Shown here piece by piece: positions 10,901-22,900 of a stretch of DNA of 64,000 bases. Origin of the DNA: Platycnemis pennipes (taxonomy: Eukaryota; Arthropoda; Insecta; Odonata; Platycnemididae); assembly GCA_933228895.1 (NCBI GenBank), contig OW121846.1, positions 108,951,054 to 109,015,053 on the forward strand. The letters are read 5' to 3'. Below the pieces are notes generated by a model that had not been told where the DNA came from, made no database searches, and was given only the letters and a program-made list of their open reading frames with translations. The translations under genes and the position numbers were made by a program. Position 1 is the stretch's first letter, and each line of letters starts with the position of its first letter.

Positions 10901-13900
10901 GGAAGACCGAAGAATCTGGGAGCCATGGGATTCATCTGGATGAGACGTTGTTTTTCCCGGGAGTGGAGCACGGTGGTGCATTCTGCTATAGCCCTCTTGC
11001 ATTCTTTTTGGTGATCGGTGGTCGGTCGCAATAAATCATATCCTGTGGACCAGCAAAGTATTTTTTTCCCTTGTGATCACCATGAAGGAGTTCCACAAAG
11101 TAACGCCACCCACCATTGCATTTTTTTTAATAATTACTATTGAGGCATGTTTCTACAGTGAGGATGAGAAATGGCACATTCTTAGAATCGCAGAGGCCAG
11201 TGTCACTTTGAAGATTGTGATAACAATATGAAAAGCACAAATGAAATGTTGATAGAATATGAATCGTACTTTTCTCATGATGTCCTTTGAGTTTCAAATG
11301 ATTTACTTATATTTGTTTAAGTTATTCTAACAAAGTTTCGAAACCGGGTTTTCTCTGTAAGTATGGAACATTGGAGGCACGCGAGCACCTTCATCTTCAT
11401 TTTAAATTTTGTAATGTGAATTCATTGACGTCATAACACTTGACTATGCCACAATACTTTATTTGCATTTCATATTTTTTGAAATCTAGTTCGGAATGTA
11501 GGCGAAAACGCGGAACAACATATGCGTTGCGCAGAACGAACTTGAGTTGATGGCAGAAGTTTATTTATTGGCATTATTTCAGCAAACTTTCTTCTAATGT
11601 GGATCTTCCTCTACTTTTCGGAGGAAGCTGAGCTTTTCACCTCAGGCTTTACCATAGCCAATTATAAGCACTTGTACCACTTTTACTGTCACGAAGATGT
11701 GGGCTAAGTAAACAAATAATTACTAATCAACTTCTCTCAGATACTGCAATTTTAGTGAAAGAATTCAACAGATATTTTATTAGTCTTTTTGAGTCCACCA
11801 AAACAATCTCCTTTCAACAAGGTTATGCTTCTGGGCCTGTTATCCAACATCCCAATATTATACAGCCTAATTCAATGTATCTAAAACCAGTGTCATCGTT
11901 AGAAATTCATAATATTGTGAGTTCTCTTCAATCCGGAAAATCCATTGGTCCAGATAGAAGAAATGTAACAATGCTAAAAAAATATAATTGACCTCATTAC
12001 TGATGCTCTAACCCATATTTTTAATACAAGTTTTATTCAAGGTGAATTTCCCGATGACCTAAAGAAAGCCATCGTTATTCCCATACATAAAAAAGGAGAC
12101 CGATACAATATAACAAACTATAGGCCAATTTCATCGTTATCTGTTCACTCAAAAATTATTGAGAAACTATTTAAAAAAAAGGCTTTTGTCTAACCTGGAA
12201 AAGCACACATTTTTAAGTCACAACCAATATGGGTTCATAAAGGGTAAAGGATCAGAAGATGCCTCAGAAAGTTTCATGACACATGTCTACAACGCAATTA
12301 GTTCGAATAAATGCATCGGAATCCTGTTCCTAGATATTAAAAAGGCATTCGATACCATAAATCATGATATTTTGTTGGAAAAGTTAAGTAGATTAGGTAT
12401 TTGTGGCACACCATGTAAATGGTTTAAGAGTTAATTATATTCCCGCTCACAGTGTGTACGGGTAAATGATGTGTCAGTGACTATGAAACCATATGTTCAG
12501 GTGTGCTACAAGGCTCATTGTTAGATCCAATGTTATTTCTCATCTAGGTAAATGACTTATGTAATTGTAAATTTACCGGAAAATTAATTGCCTTCGATGA
12601 TGATACTGCACTTATTCATGAATGCACATCCTGGGAAGGGGTGAGACTAAATATGGAATCAAACCTAAATACACTTAGTGATTGGATGAATATATCAAAT
12701 TATTATTGAGTGAAAAGACAAAATGTTTGTGTTCTAACATGTGTAATCGTTTCTCAATTGATTGGCAGTTAATGTATCATAAACCAAATTGTGATCAAAA
12801 CTTTTGTACTAACTGTATAAATATTGAACGTGTGCCTGAATATAAATATGTACTTGGGTGTTACTGTAGATCAGCATTTCAAGTGGGATAAACACATTAA
12901 CCGAATTTCGAGGGAACTTAAATTTATCCATGCGAAGTTTTATTTCCTTCAAAATATATGTCCCCAGCAATTCATTAAATCGATTTATAATGCTTAAGTG
13001 CAGTCTAAACTAAACTATGGGATAATCTGTTGGGGAGGTGTCTATAAAAATTCACTCAACCCATTGCTAATTCTCCCTAAAGCAATAGTGAGACTGATCA
13101 CTAGAAAATGTCAATTCAAACCGTACTTCCCCATTTTTGTGGATTTACAGTTACTCCCTTTACGTCATCTTTACATTTACAAAGTACTGAAATTTTTCTA
13201 CCTCAGAAGTGGTAATAAACCTAAGAAAGAACCAAAAAACCATGTATACAATCTAAGAACTACAACAATGTATATTTTGCCAAAGCCCAATTTGTCCCTG
13301 TTCAAATGTTCATTTATATATATAGGGCCGAAACTATTTCTTAGATATTCAGATAATATAAAAGGTACAATTAGTTTAATATTATTCTTAAAAAGAGTGA
13401 AAAATGGTTATTTGATGAAGAAAATCCAGATATGTTTTTGTTAATACTAATAATACTCACTATAATCTGAATTCACGACAGGTTGAGTTAAAAAGACGAA
13501 CTGTTATCTTTTTTCTGTTAATGTTATGTTACTTATCTAGTCTCAGTTCACTTATCTTTGTTCAATTATTCTCATTGTAATTTGATTTTGAGGTATCCCA
13601 AGTACAGGCTATGCCTAAAAAGGATTCCTAATTTATCCTTATTTAAAAAAAATGTAATGTGCTTGTAATGTTGTTTAATAGGATAAATAAATATTATTGT
13701 TATTATTATAAATACGTGACACGTTGGTAAGTCAGTTGAAGAAGGCGGGATTTGAAAATTATATGTTTTTAGATTATTTTCACCGAACTAATACTTTCAA
13801 GTAAAAGTATCAAAAAAAAACGAATACTCGAAAGTATCAAAGTATCTGGAAAATGGCCAATACCTGATACTCGCCATCGGTATCGGCCCAAGTCTATTTA

Positions 13901-16900
13901 TTTATACCCGAGTTTGAATACTCTGTCATCTCACTCTCCTTTTTTGATTCATAGGATTCTTTACAACTATGACATTTCATATTAAAATACATATTGAAGT
14001 ACAATGGTATAAAATTATATACTTATATTCATTCTTTCAAATGGTGTCTATTATGAATGAATTTACAGTAAAATAAAGTTTCTCATTTGCAAATGGGTTA
14101 TCAGAGAGCATGTATGAAAAGTGTATACAGTAAACTCTCGATAATACGAAGCACGATAATATGAAGTTTCAATTATACAAAAAATATGGCCGGTCCCGAC
14201 GAAAATCCTAAAGTGATATGGCAATATTCGAAATTACGAACTTCTGGCACGGTCCCAGGAACAAAATTCGTTTTTACGAACCTCGGAGAAAAACTGCTTC
14301 AGTAAAATTACTTTTGACTGCGTAGACCCAACGAATCAGTGTTTCCGATTGTGGTGCATCATAAATGAAATGAGTGAATAGCAGTACGTTCACCTCCCAC
14401 ATATGCCAATATCTCCCCATCATTTTCCGCATGCAACTTAGCGTATCATTTCGACCTTTATTAGTGTGGAAATCGTAGTTAATGCCATTATTTATCCTGG
14501 CTATTTTTTGTTATACCTATTACCAGCATTTCCATTATGTGCACGGTTCTCATTTAATTAAAGCTTACGTGTGATGGCACTGACCATGCTCACTGCTGTG
14601 CACCTGAAATTATGGCAGTTCAAATTCTCCGTGAACCCTACTTCGTCCTTTAAGGTGAGCAATCCTAGCTCAGCTCTACGTGAAGGGGATGTCTGCACCA
14701 AAATCTTGTAGCATAGACGGGTTGAGTGAGGGTGGGTGATGTCAATAGGAAACTTGGGCGGGTTGTGTTAGTGGGGGTAAGGATTATGACGGCTGGGGAG
14801 TTTGGGTTTACGGTGCATGGGGGGGAAAAGGAAGGTTGTGGTAAGGGAAGGTCCCAGTTGTGGGCATATCTTTTTAGAGGCCTGCAAATGGGTGCCGAAT
14901 CTGGAAGACCCTCGCCCGCCCATGCTGGGCAGCCTCAACTGTGTTTGCCTCCTCCCGTGTGACGAGACGCCAGACCGTGTCTGTTCTCCTAGGGTGCCCG
15001 GATCCTAGTTGGGTGCCTGGGTTGCACACCCAAACGGAGGTGAGGGGTGGTAAAGGAGTGACCGAAAAATATTGCAAACGGCAAATACCCTTGAGAAAGA
15101 TATGCGGCGTTTCGATCTCGGGCGGTCGGGTCGCCTGGCCTCGAGGCTGTCGCCCACCCAGCCTACGGGTGACTGCCTATATTCGGCAAGTTCTCCACTA
15201 GGTCACATTCGTGATACTTCAGAAAAGTCCATCAAATGTCTTTGGGTTGAGCCCCTCTATCTCTCACACACAGGCAGGTGACTCTCCGTAGCTTTATCTC
15301 TGTTGCTGAACTTAAAGGAGGGTAGGGTGTGGGTGGATTGTGTCATGGAACGTCTGTGAGGTTCCTTCTTCTTCATATTCTGGGCAACCCTGGGGGAACG
15401 TGGTAGTGGCTGATTAGAAATGCTCCGGGTGTTAAGTGGAATGGTGAGGGTCAGGGATGAGTCGTCCTTTGTTATCAGGAGGGTCTTCGACCCCTCCTCT
15501 CGGACTCTAATACCTCGAGACCATCGCCTTCGCTTCCCACCCTTCCCGCCCGATATCCCTCAAAGATCCACCTGTAACCACCTGCACGCGCCTCCTAGGG
15601 AGGCCCAGAAGAAGAGGAAGGAACATCACAGACATTCTGCGATGCTATTTCCCCATCCCCTCCCACGTCAAGCTCAGTAAGACAGATTTAGATACACCCG
15701 CAACTGGAATCTTTCCTCTCCACAACCTCCTAAACCCAAACTGCCTGGCCGTCATATAATCCTTGAGGAGATGATGTGGAAAATATGCCGAATCATGCTG
15801 CATTTGTCATCAAGGTCTTAGTAGTAAAAAAGAAACAATATTTCCTCCCAAGATCATTTATTTCACTAACGATAGACGGAAGACGCTATGAGTAATAACC
15901 TGTAAATGATTTTTTTTCTGGAAACGAGCTTAGTTCTGTGCTTTTTATAGCTATGATCGGGCGATAGAAGACAACTTAAGCACGGTTGGGCCAGCTGCCA
16001 TCATAACAGCGTAGATATTTGAAGCAAATGTCTATTTTTAGCGTCCATACTAGATTCCCACCTCTACTGACTATTCCGAAAATAAAATTCTTATTACAAA
16101 ATGTTCAACTTTTGTTTTATGTAAGTTTTCCATACTGGGACAAAATTTTGCCAACACTACGATCACAGACTTAAAAGCATTGACATAGTAGGTACTTATT
16201 TTACAATCTTTTAAGAATGCTTTCACGAACGACAACAAAAGTTATACAATGTTGCTGAAGAGAACAAAAGTTAGAGAAAACAAAGATAACATTTTTTTAC
16301 GACATTTTTTAAAATGTTCGAAATTACAAAATTCGAAATTACCAAGTTCTGCTTTGTGCTACGCTGCTGACTTTGTATTATTGAGAGTTTACTGTATCTA
16401 TAAATCAAGTATTTCAAAGCATATTTAAAGTAATAGAAAGATGATGAAAACATGGAAAATAACAAGTAAAAAGGAGAAAAAAATTCATTTCAGAAGAAAA
16501 AAATGCGCACCAACCTTTGACTTCCAAACAAATATCCAAGTAATCCACCAGTTCCAAGTCCAGTCCAGAATCCACCACCACCCCCGAGTCCTTGATTCAT
16601 TTGATTATACCTAAAGCCATACTGGCCGTAGGCATTCCCACTAGCACTGTATGGTGGTGGACTAGATGCTCCGTATGTATTTTCCTTATAATCAGATTGT
16701 GGAATATTCCACCCTATGTCAGGACCACTGGCCCTGGATTAAAATAGAAAATAATTTTAGTCGAACTTGGAACTACAGTAATGACGAGAATTTTTGGGAC
16801 ATGAGTCAGTCCTTGGACCAACTCTCTTGGACACTCTCGGGTTTTTGGAAGGTTAAATGAGTATTTGCTTAAATTATCTTTAAATAATGAAATTCAAATG

Positions 16901-19900
16901 ATTCATATATTGGTTCATATATCGGTAGAAAAGCATAAAATAGGAAGCTAGTGAAAAGCATGAACTGGAACATTGTATATTTCTCGTGCGTCACAATAAG
17001 GTTATACCTTCGCTCTGTGAGACTGGTTGTCACCACTCAAGGGCTAATTTAATTAAAAACGGGTAAAATATAAGTGGGTACCACAGTAACTATTACATTC
17101 ATGTTACTATTTCAGTACAATAGAGAAAACTAAGAGACAGATACCCAACCAATCTGAAAAAATTACTGTTCAAAAAAACAGGAGTTAGCTAACTGAAATG
17201 ATTTCAAATTATTGCTGATCAAAAAGTAAATATCATGCTACAACCCAGGATTGTAAGAATTTTCACTTACCTTTCATGCCTTGATTGATCATTTCCAGCT
17301 AAAAATTTTGAGTAAATGATATACCCAAAGACAACTAATGCCATTACAATCGGGACAGCACCCCATTGGCTCTCTTTATTTTTATTGGTTGATTTATAAT
17401 AAGAATTTTTCCCTTTGGTTTGGTATTCACCACCAGAATATTCAAGTGCATACTCTAACTGGTAAAAAGATATGTAAAATAAATTGAATAACATCATACT
17501 AGTACTTAGAACAATAACAAGAAAATTAAAATAAAATGATAGAACCCAATTTCACTTGAAATGCATTTCAATTTTAATATACAAACAAAATGTTTAAAAC
17601 CTTAACTTCAAAAGTCACAAATTGTAAAAAAATCCCAAAAGACTAAGAATAATGCTTTTTAAAAATGACTTACACTGCATGATCCTTTTAATACATATGG
17701 GTCCTCGGGGTAATCATAGCCTTCACAAACAACAGAAATTTTTCCAAATGCATACTTTTCCGGCATATCAGCTTTACATTCCCACTGAAAGATAAAAATG
17801 TTGAATTTAAGATTAGATGAATCAACTCATTAATATCTGCTGTTAATACAACCCTACAAATAGGAAAGGATGAAATAAGATATCTTTTTATTCTTTTCTT
17901 ACAATTAACTCATAATTTATTACAATCAAAAGTGCCCTACTGGCAAGGTCGTTTAGACACATGAAATACTTCCCACGACCTCTATTCTTCACTTTGTACC
18001 TCTTCTCATGCCAATCAAACTACCCCTTCATCTCATGATATGCAACTTAACCAACATTCTTCCCTCAATACTGACATGTCCTCAATCATGTACAGGATAT
18101 ATATGGATATATCCATATAAAAAAGGAAGTTATGTTGCCGCACCCTGTACAATCTTTGGACAAATAAATATTGTATTCTATGTTCTTCAAAATACTCCCA
18201 TCCCTTACTGCCTGCTCCATCCACTCCCTTGGCTTCATCATATTTCTTCAACCAACATGCTTTCCCCTCCTAAAATCCAAGGCATTTATCACTTGCTTCA
18301 GGAAAGGACAGTGAACATCTTCTGGTGGAGGAAGTTGACTTTTACCCATAAACACCTTGCCAGAAACTTCACATTCTACCTGAGGGGATCGGAGCCAATC
18401 CAGTCTTGGCAGACTGGGGGGCATATATGTAGTATTAATACTGAAAAAGGAATCAACTACCCTATAAACTTTAAAAAAAGACATTTTTACAATCAATCTC
18501 TTAAGGATGCCTGCTAAAGGACCATATGGTATAAGGCTAACCCGAAGTTTCTTGTTCTAGTGTAGTTGATATCCATGGGACGTCTTGCATTATAACAGGG
18601 ATAATTGTAGTGTAATTAGATTTGTAATTTACAGTGCAATTAGAGAATTTTGCATCACAACAACAATAGCAGAAAACATGTACAAAAAAGGAAGAGGAAG
18701 TATGATGAGTTTTTTAGTTAATACCATCAATTTTACAAAAGATTTCAATTTGTGGCAGAACCAACAGGTCAGAGATTGCATTGAAAATTTCTAGAGGATA
18801 AAAGATTCTCATTTGGTATTACAGTTCATCCAGGATAGCACTAGATGTATGTTTGTTTTTCGGGTGTACCCCGCATTCTATACCAGGTGTGATACCTGAC
18901 GTTTCATGGCCGTTGCTGGTCACTTTATCAAAGGGAAAGGATAGCCGTCATTAGGGTGAATTTATCTTCAAAGAAACAATTTTCCATGATGATAAATCCT
19001 ATAAATGATCAAAAATGGCGATAAGTCACCATTGTAAGATTTTACTTGAATGGCCAGGAGGATTGTTGAAAATCACTGGAGGGTAAAGGACCTGGATCAG
19101 CAACCTATGGGAGGACGATCTATGGAAGCTAGTTCTTGTTCGCCTCGAATACATATTACCCTTTGGACCAGGAATCCTGGGTAGCAGAGTGGTATGTGGA
19201 TAGGCCCAGTAAGCCAAAGGTCAAGGCCAAAGGGGTTTAATTTGCACTACAAGAAACTTTCCACTTGCAATTATCAATGCACTTACTAACATTTTTGAGT
19301 GGCAGAGTAAAGCCTTACAGGTTTGATGCTGAATAAAAATAACCTTCAACCCAAAGTAATCATTTCAGCTAGTAGGTTAAATTAACAAGCAACAATGGGT
19401 TACTTCACATATTGGAAATTATATGGATTTTTACACCACGAGTAACAGAGCTTCTTCTTACCTGAATGCTGACGCCATCCCATCCCTCATTTATGCAGCG
19501 CACAACATTTGGAGTGTAAGCATGACAGCCAGCCCCACCACCAGTACAAACAAGCTGTGGTATTGCCTGTGAGTATCTCCTACTGGCAGCCATTTTACCT
19601 TTTTCCAAGGTTATTGCCTTTACTTCTTCTAGCCTAATTTTTTGAGCAAATGAAGCATCTGCAAATGACAGAAGTATCTTCCATGAATATAAGATTTGAA
19701 AGCAAATTTACCCACTCTGGAACTGAACTTCTCACAATATTTGCCAATGGTCTCAAAAATATTCTCCATGGCATTTAGACTTATTTTACGATTTATGACT
19801 CCATGATCTTATGATCCAGTCCATGAGCATTTGAGAAGCATGTATTTCAGTGGTTAGAAAAAGCTAAGAAACACTTAAGGAAATTTTTAGAACTGCTGAG

Positions 19901-22900
19901 CACTAACTGGCAAATCTGGCTGATTGAAGACCATTTAAACCAGAGGTTTGAACAACATGATAACACTTCTGGGAATCAAACAGCAGAAAACATCAGATTT
20001 TAGAACAAAACCAGCAGAAAATAATCCATGCATAGAACAATTAAAAAATTCCAGTTTTCCATTAAATGGCTACAAATAACTAATAACCAAATAAGTAGAT
20101 TGCCCTGGTGAAAATAAACCGTGACAGACAGTGTGACAACAATGTGTATCACACTGTGCAAGTATATTAGTCGCAGTGTATGTACACTGTGTGCACAGTG
20201 TGCTCCCTTCAAAGCGTGATGGACAGTGTGACCACAATGTGCTGCACACTGTACATGGCTATTAGTCACAGTGTACGTACACTGTGCTCCCTTCAAAGCG
20301 TGATGGACAGTGTGACCACAATGTGCAGCACACTGTACATGGGTATTAGTCACAGTGTCCTCACAACATGTGCACGGTGTCCTCACACTGTGTGCACGGT
20401 GTCCTCACACTGTGTGCACGGTGTCTTCACACTGTGAACACACTGTACCATCACAGTGTCTATCACGCTTTCTGCACGCTTTTGAGTCCCAATTTACGCT
20501 TTTGTCACGGTGTATGCACACTGTAATCACACTCTTGTCACATTCTAAGCACACTGTGTTCACGCTTCTGTCACACTGTCTGTCACACTGTCTGTCACGG
20601 TTTATTTTCACCAGGGTGGTGAAATGAGGCTAGCACAGTCACACCTATCCCATTAAAAAATGGCAAACAGCTGATTAATCTCAGATTAAAATCAGCAATC
20701 GCCAATCGTCAATTATGCATTTTATGGGCTAAATGAGTCGTGTCTCATTCATAAGTACACATCAAAATAGTAATTTATTTCTAGTGTTGGTCGACTGATG
20801 CATCGGAAGTTGAGTTGTGCAATGCAATTATAGCACTGAAAGCACAAGTACTTTGATCACATTGGGTCAAACAAGAAAAGCATATGGCAATAAATCAATT
20901 TACTATCCAAGAATAAAAGAAGTATAACTTCATTAAAAAAATATAGTGAAAAAAAGCGGTGAAAATAAAGTTTGTATTACAGGGTGAAAAAAACTCTTCC
21001 AAAAGTATATGCTCACACTTTTTGCGAATAGTATAAAACATATAAGGTTGTTTTGAACTATTTACACATGCCAATGAATGATGTGAATGAAAATACAGCA
21101 AGAAATGTAGAAGAAGATGCATACTGAGGTAGGTACACAAAGACAAATCATATGCACACACATACCATGTATAATTTTTGTACCTAGCGACACCTATTCT
21201 CCTTGTTATTTTTCTTTTCTGTGCACAGGCTGTTCCTGTACTTGCTTCACTCCTCGGCCCCACTGTCCTTTCTTGAATAAAGTTATACCTAATTTGCTCA
21301 CAACATATGACTTGTCCTTTTCTTCACTTCCGCTATGTCTGAAGCAACAAGTAACTTCCTACTTCATAGCTACATGAAGTGCATTAATTCATTGCTGTGA
21401 CGTTTGAAGTGAAATTCTACCGATCGGAATGTATGTACTATTTACCCACTATGCATGCCAAGTAGGCTACAACTTTATTTTTGCCCTCATTAGATAGCAA
21501 ATCTGATGTACGAAATCAATCTAATTTATGAAGGGGTGTCAATCTATTTGATTTTCTGATTTAACATATCATAAAATAAATAAATAGGTACATCACAGAT
21601 TCTTTATATTTGGTTTATTAGTACGAGATTTACTTAAAATATTGTGAAATTTTCATGGAAATCAAAGGTGGCCTTGTTTGTTATTATTACATCATTTTTT
21701 TTAAATAGTCTTGTTTATTTATAAAATTACTATATTAATGAACCAAACTGCCAAAGTGGCATCAAATGATGATGCAGAAAAATGTTACATTTATAATACG
21801 ACAAAAAACGTGGCTCTAAGTGTAATAATTCCAGTTATTAGCACTTACGTGATTTGTTATATTTTGCATAGGTCCTAGACGAAGCAGTGTTCGTATGTTC
21901 GTAACTTTACTTTGATCACGTCCTGTGCCATTAAGGCATCAAAATGCATCATAGGAATATAGGTAATAACCCCCTGGTGAAAATAAACTGTGACAGACAA
22001 TGAGACAGAAGCGTGAACACAGACTGCAGCTTAAAATGTGACAAGTGTGATTAAAGTGTGCACACACCATGACAAAAGCATAAATTGGGACTCAAAAGCG
22101 TGATAGACACTGTGACGGTACAGTGTGTTCACAGGGTGAGGACACCGTGCACACAGTGTGAGGACACCGTGCACACAGTGTGAGGACACCGTGCACACAT
22201 TGTGAGGACACTGTGACTAATACCCATGTATTAGTCACAGTGTGTCACAGGGTGAGGACACCGTGCACACAGTGTGAGGACACCGTGCACACATTGTGAG
22301 GACACTGTGACTAATACCCATGTACAGTGTGCTGCACATTGTAGTCACACTGTCCATCACGCTTTGAAGGGAGCACACTGTGCGCACAGTGTACATACAC
22401 TGTGACTAATACACTTGCACAGTGTGATACACATTGTTGTCACACTGTCTGTCAGTTTATTTTCACCAGGGCCATCACAGTGAAATTTTTCAGGAAAATT
22501 GCTGATGCTGAGAATTGCTGATCTGCCTGATTTTAGATGAAAAGAAAAAATTTAAGATATTGTTTCCCACGAAATATAACAGCTTGACAGCAACAGTTTG
22601 ACTCACCAGTTCCATCTAGGGTCCTAAGATTTGGGAGGAGCATTTAGGGCGGAACATGAAAATGTAACAGAATACTTATAGGAGAACGCGATTCCTGTTT
22701 CTTGATCATATTTTTTTCTTCTCTAGAAACAGTAAATTATGAAAAAGACAATTGTACCTATACCGATATGAAATAGTTTCGAGTAGATCATTCACTCGCC
22801 TCACACTTCGCGTAATATGCACATAAGGAACGACTGTGGTTGATATTAATCCCATAAGAGTGAAATTCCAATTTAAGTTCCATGTCATGCAACAGTAAGT

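Larger units (their letters stand above)
8253..13913. mobile_element. hAT-like element in SARAF intron 5, carrying nested retroelements
   Basis: Inverted ends share GGGTAT, then an AT-rich gap, then ATAGACTTG and CCGATACC motifs (8,259-8,330 on the left; 13,790-13,907 on the right). Both ends continue into arrays of CGATACC/GTATC repeats. A perfect 8-bp direct duplication, TTGAATAC, flanks it at 8,245-8,252 and 13,914-13,921. No transposase is seen. The Penelope-like copy (9,126-11,117) and the jockey-like copy (about 11,740-13,713) lie inside and were presumably later insertions. Between them (8,350-9,110 and 11,130-11,740) only AT-rich non-coding sequence is seen, apart from a lone pogo-like end near 8,685. 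Confidence 0.65.

Noticed and set aside
14726..15680. G+C-rich open frames that could be exons of a gene
   Set aside because: They lie inside the pogo-like element, recur in the inverted copy at 24.1-24.6 kb with indels that change frame, and show no protein motif.
18008..18517. 169-codon plus-strand frame in SARAF intron 2
   Set aside because: No recognisable motif, opposite strand to the host gene, and competing frames on the minus strand of the same interval.
20345..20425. Regular short repeats that might suggest a CRISPR array
   Set aside because: Units are contiguous and palindromic without unique spacers, and the genome is eukaryotic.
20000..20627. Overlapping 68-128-codon open frames on both strands with Cys/His/Val/Thr repeats
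   Set aside because: They are produced by the CACAGTGTG repeat array, which lacks stops in several frames. There are no start context, splice partners or conserved domain.
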